Assembly: GCA_910589105.1 (NCBI GenBank) | Contig: CAJUST010000002.1 | Span: forward strand, 1 to 64,000 | Direction of reading: 5' to 3' | DNA from: an uncultured Lachnospiraceae bacterium | GTDB lineage: Bacteria > Bacillota > Clostridia > Lachnospirales > Lachnospiraceae | Length of the DNA stretch: 64,000 nt | Shown here: in pieces, positions 34,842 through 43,982 of the stretch | Layout of the letters: each line of letters starts with the position of its first letter | How positions within the stretch are numbered: the first letter of the stretch is position 1 | The notes under the pieces: model-generated | Seen by the model: only the letters and a program-made list of their open reading frames with translations | What the model was told of the DNA's origin: nothing | Database searches by the model: none | Position numbers and translations under genes: made by a program

Positions 34842-35285
34842 GTGTTGAGGGTTTATCTTGATATGTGTTGTTTCAACAGGCCGTATGATGATCAGTCACA
34901 GTTGAAAGTAGCAATGGAAACGCAGTGTAAGCTTCATATTCAAAACCTGATAAAAGAAAGAAAACTGGAAATGGCCGCATCGTATATGCTTAGGTACGAA
35001 TGCAGCCAGAATCCATTTGAAATGCGAAAAAATACAATTTTTGAGTTTATGAACAAACATACACATGTATATGTAGGGGATAGATGCCAAAAAGAAATTG
35101 AGGAAAAAGCGCAGAAAATTATGGAGACTGGCATCAAATTTAAAGATGCCTGTCATGTTGCCTCGGCGATTTATGCGGAATGCAGCTATTTTATATCCAC
35201 GGATAAGCGGCTGTTAAAGTATCAAACGAATGAAATAAAAATGGTTACGCCAATCGAATTTGTAACAGAAACGGAGGCGGATTAA
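34842..35285 (+). CDS. PIN-domain-like protein, candidate toxin
   Basis: A 147-residue protein starting at GTG 34842 (or TTG 34845) after GAGGGGGTG. VYLDMCCFNRPYDD gives the first acidic residue of a PIN nuclease fold, KFKDACHVASAIYAECSYFISTDKRLLKY the later acidic cluster. PIN proteins are metal-dependent RNases, often VapC-type toxins that cut tRNA or rRNA. The downstream gene starts right after its stop, as in toxin-antitoxin pairs, although here the PIN gene comes first. In an integrated element such a pair could stabilise inheritance. Confidence 0.78.
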   Translation: MLRVYLDMCCFNRPYDDQSQLKVAMETQCKLHIQNLIKERKLEMAASYMLRYECSQNPFEMRKNTIFEFMNKHTHVYVGDRCQKEIEEKAQKIMETGIKFKDACHVASAIYAECSYFISTDKRLLKYQTNEIKMVTPIEFVTETEAD

Positions 35286-35513
35286 ATGTCTGCAAATATG
35301 GTTGAAATTATGAACAGGGGCATGAAATGCCTGACAGATCAAATGGGAATTGTGGAGGCAGAGCAGTTCATTTCCTTTGTTATCAGAGAAAAATTTGATT
35401 ATACAAAATGGCAAAGAGGGTATTTTGACAGGAAAACGCCGGAAGAAATCAGCAGGGAGGCTTCTGATTTTGAACGGGCGCATCCTTTTTCAGGCAATGC
35501 CATAAGGCTTTGA
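35286..35513 (+). CDS. Small partner of the PIN-domain protein
   Basis: A 75-residue soluble protein whose ATG immediately follows the PIN gene stop. MNRGMKCLTDQMGIVEAEQFISFVIREKFDYTKWQRGYF is a well-formed helical pattern that I associate with a recurring small hypothetical family; no DNA-binding motif is obvious. The contiguity suggests an antitoxin or accessory protein. Confidence 0.65.
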   Translation: MSANMVEIMNRGMKCLTDQMGIVEAEQFISFVIREKFDYTKWQRGYFDRKTPEEISREASDFERAHPFSGNAIRL

Positions 35514-35604
35514 TTTTGAAAAATAAATTTTGATGTTGTAAATAAAGAACTTGTACTGTCGGGGAGAATCAAACAATGGTTCTTCCCGATTGTTTTCTGA
35601 AAAA

Positions 35605-35760
35605 CTAATGTATGGAATCAAATACGCTTCTTGGTATTTTCCAATACCGTCCAAATTTCACAGCAGGGATCATATGGTTCTTTATCATCCGGTAAACAGT
35701 TGACGGGCTGACCTGCAGCCTCTCACAGAATTCTTTTACGGTCATGTAATAGTCGTCCAT
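35605..35760 (-). CDS. Small excisionase-type helix-turn-helix protein
   Basis: A 51-residue protein. MTVKEFCERLQVSPSTVYRM followed by IKNHMIPAVKFGRYWKIP is a textbook MerR/Xis-type winged helix (HTH_17 family). AAAGGAGAG lies just before ATG 35760. It sits between the PIN pair and the mobilization genes and may be a second excisionase or a regulator of the mob operon, whose AT-rich upstream region it faces. Confidence 0.8.
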   Translation of the reverse strand: MDDYYMTVKEFCERLQVSPSTVYRMIKNHMIPAVKFGRYWKIPRSVFDSIH

Positions 35761-36047
35761 TTTCTCTCCTTTCCAAAGCGGAATGCTTCAATTATAAATA
35801 ATTATTTTTCTACTCACAACTGAGCAATAGAGGTCATGCGCATTTATGATCCTCATTATTTTTATGTTATGTCTAACAAAACGATAAATGGCTTCTGACA
35901 ATTTGATAAGGAATCAAAAAAATGTACCCACAAAAAAATTAGAATTTAACAACGATATGCATTTGTAAAACAGCAGAATTTTATGAAAAATGAAAAGAAA
36001 AATTGCGTACCTGCTATATATATTTAAATTTATAAAAGGAGAAAAGA
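35761..36047. other. AT-rich region upstream of mob genes, possible oriT
   Basis: 287 bases of AT-rich sequence between the divergent HTH gene and the RHH/relaxase genes. Origins of transfer usually lie immediately upstream of such pairs. I cannot identify a nic site or clear long inverted repeat by eye; AAAAGGAGAAAAG at the end is the ribosome site of the next gene. Confidence 0.35.
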
Positions 36048-36338
36048 ATGAAAACAAAAAATGAATCTATAAAACTACGAGTAACAAAAGAACAAAAAGA
36101 AAAATTAAAATACTTATCAAAACAAAATAATGAAAGCATGAGTGTCTATATATTGAGAAAAAGCATGGAAGAAAAAATCAGTAGTTATCGTTTTATTTCA
36201 GATAAAATTGACATCTGTAATTTGTTAAATGAGATTTATCATGGCCTGGTAATGTCTGACGGCAGGCAGACGGAGCAGGAGGTGAGGAAAATATTTCAGA
36301 CGGCGCTGAAAAAATTTGGGGAGGATTTTAGAAAATGA
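36048..36338 (+). CDS. RHH/MobC-type mobilization accessory protein
   Basis: A 96-residue basic protein. SIKLRVTKEQKEKLKYLSKQ then NNESMSVYILRKSM has the strand-helix-helix pattern of ribbon-helix-helix relaxosome proteins (MobC-like), which bind oriT and help the relaxase. It overlaps the relaxase gene by four bases (ATGA). Confidence 0.75.
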   Translation: MKTKNESIKLRVTKEQKEKLKYLSKQNNESMSVYILRKSMEEKISSYRFISDKIDICNLLNEIYHGLVMSDGRQTEQEVRKIFQTALKKFGEDFRK

Positions 36339-36865
36339 AAAGTTCAGAATACGGATTATTACTTAACAAAGCCAGAAAAGGAAAATATTCTAATTTTCAG
36401 GATATGGTATATTTGATCCGGTATGTAACGCGCACAAATGGAAAGCCGGACAATGACCTGATTACATGGGGCGGCATAGGCGTTGCAGAATTTACGGGGA
36501 CGGAAGGAATGACAAGGCAGTTTGAAGACGTACAGAAGATGCACAGGAGGAAAGGTAAATTTGGGCGGTATGTGGACCATGAGATTTATTCCTGTTCATC
36601 TGTGGAAGAAAGGCATATTAAGGAAAAAAGAATAGACGTGGATAAGATTGCACGGAAAATGGCATATGATTTTTATGAGAGGGACCACTGCCAGGTTGTA
36701 TATGGCGCACATACGAAAGACAGTGGCAATGACTGCATACATATTCATTTTGTCATTAACAGCGTAAATTTTACCACAGGAAACAAACGGCGCGAGAATA
36801 TGAGGCAGACACGGGAACGGCAGGACAGGTTCAGGCAGATCTTAAAAGAGGAGATAGAGAAATGA
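36335..36865 (+). CDS. MobA/VirD2-type relaxase, short form
   Basis: A 176-residue relaxase core. DMVYLIRYVTR holds a candidate nucleophilic Tyr, and GAHTKDSGNDCIHIHFVINSVNFTTG is the histidine-rich metal motif (motif III) of the PF03432 relaxases. The enzyme nicks oriT and pilots the DNA strand. Common relaxases run 300-500 residues, so this one either retains only the catalytic domain or lost its C-terminus; the DNA after the stop holds no clear continuation. Confidence 0.8.
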   Translation: MKSSEYGLLLNKARKGKYSNFQDMVYLIRYVTRTNGKPDNDLITWGGIGVAEFTGTEGMTRQFEDVQKMHRRKGKFGRYVDHEIYSCSSVEERHIKEKRIDVDKIARKMAYDFYERDHCQVVYGAHTKDSGNDCIHIHFVINSVNFTTGNKRRENMRQTRERQDRFRQILKEEIEK

Positions 36866-37190
36866 CATGGCCGCATATTCCCTGACGGCTTGTTATGAAA
36901 GAACAGGCTGTGTCTGGGAGCAGGTTTCTATGCTCCCTGTGGGACATAGAACCGTGCGGCTGTTTCTGCGGCGTTTTGAGTTATATATTATTTTCCTGTA
37001 ACTGTGATGCATCAGATATACAGAAAGCTGGAGGGGCTGCGGTACAAGGTATATTTTGGGAGATGGAGGAACAGCCTGGCAGACACCCAGAGGATATGAC
37101 AGACCAGGCAGGCAGCGCCGGGTTTCAGGAATAAAGAAAAAGGGAAGAATCGGGACGGAAAGAGAAAAGAAGGAACAGGGGGAATGTTAC
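36866..37190. other. 325-bp gap after the relaxase, no supported gene
   Basis: Several short frames exist (for example 36895-37134) but none has a ribosome site or a recognisable protein pattern. It may contain the decayed C-terminal part of the relaxase gene or of a neighbouring gene. Confidence 0.4.
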
Positions 37191-37409
37191 GTGGGATTTG
37201 AGAAAAAAGAAGAACAGGGACAGGACATAAAGCTGGAACAGATAAACGAAATGCTGTCAGATGCATTAAGCCTCCTTATTTTACTGGAAAATGATATGGA
37301 GATACAGAAGTCAGACGGAATCCATGCCAGAATCCTGAAAATGATACATGGAAACTTAAAAGACATGAAAAAAGAACTGTCCGCATATATGCGGCAGGAA
37401 GAGGAATGA
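37191..37409 (+). CDS. Small helical protein of the mobilization region
   Basis: A 72-residue protein starting at GTG 37191 after AGGGGGAAT. It is charged and helical (KLEQINEMLSDALSLLILLENDMEIQ ... HGNLKDMKKELSAYMRQEEE) with no membrane segment or known domain. It may serve the relaxase, but this is only positional inference. Confidence 0.5.
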   Translation: MGFEKKEEQGQDIKLEQINEMLSDALSLLILLENDMEIQKSDGIHARILKMIHGNLKDMKKELSAYMRQEEE

Positions 37410-37431
37410 CGGACGGAAAAGAGATGACGGC

Positions 37432-37722
37432 CTAACCGCCCAGTCCCCGAAGGAAGTCCTGCAGGAGCTGGCGCTGCCTGCCGTCCAGCATGGAAGCGTC
37501 AACATAAGCGTCGGACGGCTTTTGAAGGCCGAGCAGATAGTCGGTGGAGCAGCGGTACAGGGAGGCTAAGGCCATGAGGTTCTCCACGCTTGGCGTGCGC
37601 TCCCCGCTCTCATAATTGGAAATGACGGAGGCGGACGCTCCGATCGCCGCCGCGGCTTCCTTCTGCGAAAGGTGCAGGTTTACCCTTGCCTGTTCCAGAC
37701 GCTTGCCGAGACCGTTTACCAT
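37432..37722 (-). CDS. XRE-family (HTH_3) transcriptional regulator
   Basis: A 96-residue repressor-like protein. LGKRLEQARVNLHLSQKEAAAAIG and ASASVISNYESGERTPSVENL make a Cro/CI-type helix-turn-helix. GGAGGTG precedes both ATG 37728 and ATG 37722; spacing favours the latter. Codons are GC-rich compared with the PIN and relaxase genes. It lies opposite to its neighbours and may control the element or its own gene. Confidence 0.88.
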   Translation of the reverse strand: MVNGLGKRLEQARVNLHLSQKEAAAAIGASASVISNYESGERTPSVENLMALASLYRCSTDYLLGLQKPSDAYVDASMLDGRQRQLLQDFLRGLGG

Positions 37723-38000
37723 AATCATTCACCTCCAGAGTTTGTTTTATTCATGATATAATGCTGCGTTTTGCTTTGGGAGAAAATATAATTGCTATAA
37801 GCATTGTAAAATTTGCTTAGAGGATATAAAATGTAAGGCATGATGGAGTGAAAAGCCATTTTCAGAAAAAAGAAAGTCGGCTTTTAGGAAGAGCGGGAAA
37901 GGGGAGATGCAAGGCATTTACAAATGAAAAGAGGCAAGGGATGCGCATAAGGGTTTGAATTATGGAAAGACAAAAAGACAAAAATCAAAGGAGGAACGAT

Positions 38001-41000
38001 ATGAAGAGAATCATGGCAGCCCTGCTGGCGCTTTGCGTTACAGCGGGCACAGTAAGCTATCCCGCCGGGATGCATGAGGCGAAAGCGGCGGAGGCGCGGG
38101 AGGCAGGTAATGCGGAAAGCATAGAAGACGGATTTGAGTATAAGGAACTGGAGGCTGGAAAAGTTGAAATTATCAAATATAAAGGCAGTGCCAATGTTCT
38201 TGCTATTCCGTTTGAAATAGACGGAAAGATGGTTGTGAAGATAGGAATGAATGCATTTAGCGGCTGTAGTCAGTTAGAAAGCGTTACAATACCGGAAGGC
38301 GTTAAGGAGATTGAGGAAGAAGACAGAGATTACGGAGTTTACCCACATATGGCATTTGACGACTGTGAAAATCTGACAGAGATTATTGTAGAGGAAGGCA
38401 ATGCGTGGTATAGCTCACAGGATGGAATCCTGTATAATGAAAGCAAGACGAGCCTGCTTCATTGCCCAAAAGGGAAAAGAGGAAGCATTACCATACCTGA
38501 AAGCGTTGCTAAAATTGGTTATCTTGATGAAGAATATGGCTCATATATGCCGCTCAATGACTGCAAAAAATTGACAGAGATTATAGTGGGGGAAGGCAAT
38601 GCGCAGTATAGTTCGAAAGATGGCGTCCTGTACGATAAAAGCATGGCGACTCTACTCTGCTGTCCGGCTGGAAAACAAGGTGACATTACTATACCAGAAA
38701 GCGTCACGGCAATTGCTACATACACATGGCGATATGAACGCGAGCTAGGCCCAATTTATTCTGTTAAAGTTTTGGGATATAATGCATTAAGCAACTGCCC
38801 TTACTTATCAAAAATTTCGGTTGATTCAGGCAACACAGAATTTAGTTCCTTAGAAGGGGTGTTGTATAATAGCGACAGGACAAAACTGCTTTGCTGTCCA
38901 GCAGGAAAGAAGGGGAGCTTGGTAATACCAGAAGGGGTAAGAATGATTGGAGACAAAGGAGACTCTGTATCATTTTATAACTGCAGGGAATTGACAAGCA
39001 TAACCATACCAGAAAGCGTCATGATCGTAAGCGCCGCGTCATTTTTTGGATGCAGCAATCTGACGGAGATCGTTGTGGATGCGAATAGTAGATATTGCAG
39101 TTCTTTAGACGGCATATTATATAAAAATGTACTAAATGAATATGAAGAATCAATCGTTTCTTTGATATTCTGTCCGGCTGGAAAGCAGGGAATCGTCACA
39201 GTGCCGGATAATGTGGCGCAAATAGAGCGCGGAGCGTTTTATGGCTGCAGTAATTTAGAAAGGATTAATATTTCAAAAGATGTTACAGATATAGCATATG
39301 ATGAGTATGGAAATCTTGAATACACCGCTTTTAAAGGCTGCAGCAGGTTAGCCGAGATAGTTGTGGACAAAGAGAATGTAAATTATTGTTCTTCGGACGG
39401 CGCGTTGTATTATATAGGATCCAAATTTGGAAATTCGGGAACCCGCCTCGTCTGCTGTCCAGCAGGAAAGCAGGGAGCCATTGACGTTCAAGAAAAGGCT
39501 CAATATATAGAAGCTTCAGCATTTATCGGCTGCGGTGGAATTACAGGAATTGCAATGCCAAAAAGCATTGCGTCAATAGGAGATGAAGAATCCTCAATTG
39601 CAGACGTATTTAGCGACTGTACGAATTTAGCGGAAATAACAGTGAATGAAGCGAACAGGCTATTCAGCGTACGGGAAGGGATGCTGTATCTGGGCCGCAT
39701 ACTACAGTTCTGTCCAGCCGGGAAGCAGGGTAGCGTAACTATACCACAGGACATTACCGGCATAGCGGAAGATGCTTTTTCCAGCTGCAAAAGAGTGACG
39801 GAAATAATGGTGGATAAAAACAACGGGGTATATATTTCTTTGGATGGGATTCTATACAGAAAAGGAGAAGACGCAGCTCCTAAAAGCCTTATCCGATGCC
39901 CTGCGGGAAAGGAAGGCAGGATAACAGTGGCAGATGGCGTACAGATTATTGGCGATGCATCTTTCGAGGGCTGTCTGGGAGTGGAGGAAGTTGTCATGCC
40001 GGGCAGCGTCGAGGAAATAGGCTACAATGCTTTTTACGGATGCGGGGATGATTTATGCATTTATTGTGCAAAGGGTTCTTATGCAGAGAGATATGCAAAA
40101 AAACATGGAATGGATTATTCCGTCATATCAAAAAAGCCACAGACGATTACAGCAAGCAACCATACGAAGACAGTCGGTGACGCGGCATTCCCGATTGGAG
40201 CCAGCACGGACGGCGACGGGGTGCTGTCTTATCAGTCCAGCGATGAGTCTGTGGTCATTGTCTCCTCAAAAGGAGTTGCGGCAGTCATTGGAGCCGGAAC
40301 GGCACAGGTCACCATTGCCGCGGCTGAAACAAGTGAATACGAGGCGGCGCAGAAAGTGATCACCATCACGGTAAACCCGGCGTCAGGGGCCGGGGAAAAC
40401 CCGCCTCCCGCAGATCTGGCAGGGACCAGCTATGACATAGGGGGATGCACGTATACAATCACCAGCACGGAGCCAAAAGAGGCGTGCTTTACGAGCCTTA
40501 ATGATGACCGCACAGTGGTAACAATACCAAACCTCGTAACAATCAATGGAAGCACATATGAGGTGTCCTCCATTGCAGAAAGAGCCTGTTACGGCATAGA
40601 GGCGCTGCAGAGGGTGAGGGTCGGCGCGAACGTGAAGGAGATCGGGGCTGGAGCCTTTGCAGGCTGCACAGCCCTGGAGCAGGCCATAGTCCCGGAAAGC
40701 GTGCAGACCATCGGTGAGGGAGCCTTTGCGGGCTGCAGCGAGGGGCTCTGCATGGTCTGCGCCAGGGGCTCGGCGGCGGCGTATGCGGTGGAGAACGGCA
40801 TCCGGCATAAGGCATCGGCGGACGAGAAGGAGCCGCAGACGATCATGGCGGGCGATTTTGAAAAAACATTCGGAGACGGGCCATTTCCCATCGGGGCCAG
40901 CACGGACGGGGACGGCGCGCTGTCCTATGAGAGCGACAATGAAGCCGTCGCGGTTGTGTCCGCGAAAGGGACTGTGGTCCTTATGGGGGCTGGGACGGCC

Positions 41001-41696
41001 CGGATCACCATAAAGGCTTCCGAGACGGAGAATTACGGCCCGGCAGAGAAAACGATTGCCGTCACGGTAAGCCCAAAGCCCGGAGGGGATCAGAAGCCGG
41101 GAGGCGCGCAGAAGCCAGACGCAGGAGGCAGCAGCCAGGAGAAGCCGGAGAATAAAAAAACACAGACCGTCACGGCCGCCGACCTTGCCAAAACTTACGG
41201 CGACAGGCCGTTTTCCATCGGCGCAAAATCAAGCGGAGGCGGCGCGCTGTCCTACGCCGTGAAAAACCCGGCAGTCGCCTCCGTGGACGGAAACGGCGCC
41301 GTGACGCTGAAAGGCTGCGGCGTGACGGAGATTGTAATCACCGCTGCGGCAAACGGCAGGTACCAGGCCGCGTCAAAGACAATAACGCTTACGGTGGCGC
41401 CAAAGAAGCTGTCCGGAACTTCCGCGAAATCCACAAAAGCAAAGACGCTCACGGTGAAGTGGAAGAAGGACAAGGCCGCCACCGGATATATTATAGAGTG
41501 CAGCACGGACAAAAAGTTCCGGAAAAACGTAAAAACCGCCACGGTTAAGAAAAACAAGACGGTTTCAAAGAAATTAACAAACCTGAAAGGCGGGAAGAGA
41601 TACTATGTCCGGGCGTGCGCCTACGTGCAGGCAGGCGGCGCAAAAATCAAAGGCGCATATAGAACCATAAAGAAAGCGGTGAAAGTGAAAAAATAA
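38001..41696 (+). CDS. BspA-like leucine-rich-repeat surface protein
   Basis: A 1231-residue secreted protein. AAAGGAGGAACG supports ATG 38001, followed by a signal peptide (IMAALLALCVTAGTVSYPAG). Residues ~50-700 are LRR_5/BspA repeats (AFSGCSQLESVTIPEGVKEI and kin), several interrupted by a unit containing EIIV-x-EGN-x-YSS-x-DGILY and CCPAGKQG. Then come three Ig-like/MBG-type modules of ~80 residues (QTI..., FPIGASTDGDG), with a further LRR block between the first two, and a C-terminal fibronectin-III-like, Lys-rich domain. No sortase motif or anchor helix is visible, so anchoring is unclear. Its 3' half is much more GC-rich than its 5' half. Likely an adhesin carried as cargo. Confidence 0.85.
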   Translation: MKRIMAALLALCVTAGTVSYPAGMHEAKAAEAREAGNAESIEDGFEYKELEAGKVEIIKYKGSANVLAIPFEIDGKMVVKIGMNAFSGCSQLESVTIPEGVKEIEEEDRDYGVYPHMAFDDCENLTEIIVEEGNAWYSSQDGILYNESKTSLLHCPKGKRGSITIPESVAKIGYLDEEYGSYMPLNDCKKLTEIIVGEGNAQYSSKDGVLYDKSMATLLCCPAGKQGDITIPESVTAIATYTWRYERELGPIYSVKVLGYNALSNCPYLSKISVDSGNTEFSSLEGVLYNSDRTKLLCCPAGKKGSLVIPEGVRMIGDKGDSVSFYNCRELTSITIPESVMIVSAASFFGCSNLTEIVVDANSRYCSSLDGILYKNVLNEYEESIVSLIFCPAGKQGIVTVPDNVAQIERGAFYGCSNLERINISKDVTDIAYDEYGNLEYTAFKGCSRLAEIVVDKENVNYCSSDGALYYIGSKFGNSGTRLVCCPAGKQGAIDVQEKAQYIEASAFIGCGGITGIAMPKSIASIGDEESSIADVFSDCTNLAEITVNEANRLFSVREGMLYLGRILQFCPAGKQGSVTIPQDITGIAEDAFSSCKRVTEIMVDKNNGVYISLDGILYRKGEDAAPKSLIRCPAGKEGRITVADGVQIIGDASFEGCLGVEEVVMPGSVEEIGYNAFYGCGDDLCIYCAKGSYAERYAKKHGMDYSVISKKPQTITASNHTKTVGDAAFPIGASTDGDGVLSYQSSDESVVIVSSKGVAAVIGAGTAQVTIAAAETSEYEAAQKVITITVNPASGAGENPPPADLAGTSYDIGGCTYTITSTEPKEACFTSLNDDRTVVTIPNLVTINGSTYEVSSIAERACYGIEALQRVRVGANVKEIGAGAFAGCTALEQAIVPESVQTIGEGAFAGCSEGLCMVCARGSAAAYAVENGIRHKASADEKEPQTIMAGDFEKTFGDGPFPIGASTDGDGALSYESDNEAVAVVSAKGTVVLMGAGTARITIKASETENYGPAEKTIAVTVSPKPGGDQKPGGAQKPDAGGSSQEKPENKKTQTVTAADLAKTYGDRPFSIGAKSSGGGALSYAVKNPAVASVDGNGAVTLKGCGVTEIVITAAANGRYQAASKTITLTVAPKKLSGTSAKSTKAKTLTVKWKKDKAATGYIIECSTDKKFRKNVKTATVKKNKTVSKKLTNLKGGKRYYVRACAYVQAGGAKIKGAYRTIKKAVKVKK

Positions 41697-41705
41697 CCGG
41701 GAGGG

Positions 41706-41736
41706 AAATGGGGCGGAAGCAGACGCCCCATTTTTC
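41706..41736 (+). terminator. Intrinsic terminator after the BspA-like gene
   Basis: ATGGGGCG (41708-41715) pairs with CGCCCCAT (41724-41731), followed by TTTTTC. Confidence 0.85.
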
Positions 41737-41810
41737 TGCTTTCATGTACTGGCGCGTTCCCGGCAGGAAATAAAAAACAGCATAAGCAGAAGAATATTTA
41801 AAACAGGCAG

Positions 41811-41865
41811 AAACAGGGCTGTGGAAAACCGTGTGCGTGCGGAATCTGCAGCCCTGTTTTTATAT
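41811..41865 (+). terminator. Hairpin in front of the recombination operon
   Basis: AAACAGGGCTG (41811-41821) pairs with CAGCCCTGTTT (41849-41859), followed by T-rich sequence. It ends about 14 bases before the DUF932 ribosome site, so it could be an attenuator. The segment GGAATCTGCAGCC recurs in similar form at the hairpin 46096-46135 that follows the operon. Confidence 0.65.
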
Positions 41866-41891
41866 ATTAATATACAAGGAGGAATGCAGAA

Positions 41892-42827
41892 ATGGCAGCA
41901 GATGTGGAAACAATGTTTTAAACAAGGGAAAAACCCTGGCATGGGCTGGGGGTGAAGGTGGCGGACGCGTTAAGCTCCGCGGAGGCGCTGGCGGCGTCCG
42001 GTCTGGGCTGGAAGGTCGTGCAGAAGGAAATCTTAACGGAAGACGGGGAGCCTGTGTCGGGCTTTAAGGCAAACGTGAGGGATTCCGATGAAAAAGTCCT
42101 GGGGATCGTCTCAGATCGCTACCGGGTGGTGCAGAATGAGGAAGCTTTTGCATTTACGGACAGGCTTTTGGGCGAAGGCGTGCGCTACGAGACGGCAGGC
42201 TCTTTAAATGGGGGAAGGAAAGTCTGGGTTCTGGCGCGGATGCCGAGAGAGTACATTATGCTTGGCGACCGCGTCAGCCCCTACATGGTCTTCTCCAACA
42301 CCCATGACGGGAGCGGCGCAATCCGCGTGGCGATGACGCCCGTGCGTGTCGTGTGCAGCAATACTTTGAACCTTGCGCTTGGCACAGCTGCAAGAAGCTG
42401 GTCCGCCATGCACACGGCAGGCGTGCAGGATAAGATCGGGGAGGCGGAGCATACGCTCTTTATGGCGGAGCGCTACATGGATGCGCTCGGCAGGGAGTTT
42501 GAAGCCTTGAGCCGCATTAAGCTGGCAGACCATAAGGCAGAGGACTGCATGAACGCGCTTCTTCCCCTGGATGAAGGCATGGGGCGGGTGCAGAAGGGCA
42601 ACATCCGGAAACTCAGGGAAGACATGAAGGCACGCTACTTCGACGCCCCGGACTTAAGGGACGTGCCGAAGAACGCGTACCGCTTCCTAAACGCAGTGTC
42701 GGATTTCAGCACCCACGGGAAGCCGCTGCGCGGGAGCGCAAACCGCAGGGAGAGCCTGTTTGCAAAAGTCATGGACGGGAATGCCGCGCTTGATAAGGCA
42801 TACGGCCTTGTGAAAAGCATTGCATAG
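41892..42827 (+). pseudogene. DUF932 protein gene with one in-frame stop codon
   Basis: With AAGGAGG 9 bases upstream, ATG 41892 begins MAADVETMF, then TAA (41919-41921), then TREKPWHGLG, which continues in frame into a complete DUF932 protein to 42827. In this phage/plasmid family the N-terminus typically reads MFYTREKPWHGLG, so a Tyr codon has become TAA. Without the stop the protein would have 311 residues. Re-initiation at GTG 41952 would give 291 residues but lacks a good ribosome site. DUF932 genes sit with recombination and plasmid maintenance genes; the molecular role is unknown. The rest of the frame is intact. Confidence 0.8.
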
Positions 42828-42907
42828 CGGGGCCTGTGAAATGTTCCGGAAGAAATGCTTCCAAAATTAACAAAAAAACAAAAAAATTACAGGGAGGAAA
42901 AGAAAAA

Positions 42908-43837
42908 ATGAGAATTTTAGCGAAGACAAACGGCATGGAACGGAAGGAATGGCTGAAATGGCGGCGCATGGGCATCGGCGGCTCGGACGCCTCCGTGATC
43001 GCAGGGGTGAACCCGTTCCGCTCCATATTTGATCTATGGCTGGACAAGACCGGACAGAAAGAACCGGAAGAGGGGGAATCCGAATATATCTATTTCGGGA
43101 ACGTGCTGGAACCCGTCGTCCGGAAAGAGTTCATGCGGCGCACAGGATTGAAGGTGCGCAGGAAGATGGCGATTTTGCAGAGCGGGGAATACCCGTTCAT
43201 GCTTGCGGATTTAGACGGCGTCATTTACGAAGACGGAAAGCTCTGCATCTTTGAGGCAAAGACAGCCAGCGCCTACAAGCGGGAGATCTGGGAAGAGGGC
43301 GTCCCGCTGGAATACCAGTACCAGATCCAGCACTACATGGCAGTCACGGGAGCGGAAAAGACATACATTGCGGCGCTGGTCGGAGGAAACACGTTCCTCT
43401 ATCACGAAGTATGCCGGGATGAGGAGATGATCAGAAGCATTATCCGCATGGAACGGGAATTCTGGGAAAACTGCGTGCTGGCAGGAGAAGAGCCGGAAGC
43501 GGACGGCTCCGGCGCAACCACAGATTTCCTGAATGAAAGATATGGCGCTTCCAATGGAAAATGCGTAGAACTGCCGGAAGAGGCCCTGCAGCTCTGCGAA
43601 CGGTACGACGAGCTGAGCAGCCGGATCGACGAGCTGAAAGAGCAGAAGGAGGCCGTTACAAACAAAATCAAAACTTACCTGAAAGAAAATGAGAGCGGCA
43701 CAGTCGGGGAACGGCGCATTGACTGGAAAACAGTCACGACCACAACCTTTGACAAGAAGTGGCTGAAAGAGGAACACCGGGAGATTTACGAGGAATACTG
43801 TGGGAAGGGCAGCTACCGGAGGCTGTCTGTCGCATAA
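42908..43837 (+). CDS. YqaJ-family phage-type exonuclease
   Basis: A 309-residue alkaline-exonuclease-like nuclease (lambda Exo/YqaJ fold). GIGGSDASVIAGVNPF (residues ~22-37), LEPVVRKEF (Glu69), DLDGVIY (Asp101/103) and IFEAKT (Glu116, Lys118) supply the family signature and the PD-(D/E)XK active site; YQYQIQHYMAVTG follows. The C-terminal ~90 residues are coiled. GGGAGG precedes ATG 42908. Such enzymes resect 5' ends to give 3' overhangs for a single-strand annealing protein; the next gene supplies one. Confidence 0.92.
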   Translation: MRILAKTNGMERKEWLKWRRMGIGGSDASVIAGVNPFRSIFDLWLDKTGQKEPEEGESEYIYFGNVLEPVVRKEFMRRTGLKVRRKMAILQSGEYPFMLADLDGVIYEDGKLCIFEAKTASAYKREIWEEGVPLEYQYQIQHYMAVTGAEKTYIAALVGGNTFLYHEVCRDEEMIRSIIRMEREFWENCVLAGEEPEADGSGATTDFLNERYGASNGKCVELPEEALQLCERYDELSSRIDELKEQKEAVTNKIKTYLKENESGTVGERRIDWKTVTTTTFDKKWLKEEHREIYEEYCGKGSYRRLSVA

Positions 43838-43982
43838 GGCAGAGCCAGTGGAAAGCGGCCGGAACCGTCATCCTGATGACAAAAAGAATGGAGCGGAAGG
43901 ATAAAGCGGCAGAAAGAAGCGGAAAAGAAGCAGAAAAGAACAGGCAATGAAAAAGCATATAAAAACGGAAAGGAAAAACCAT

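Noticed and set aside
36895..37134. 79-residue frame after the relaxase
   Set aside because: No ribosome site, Cys-rich random composition and no family pattern.
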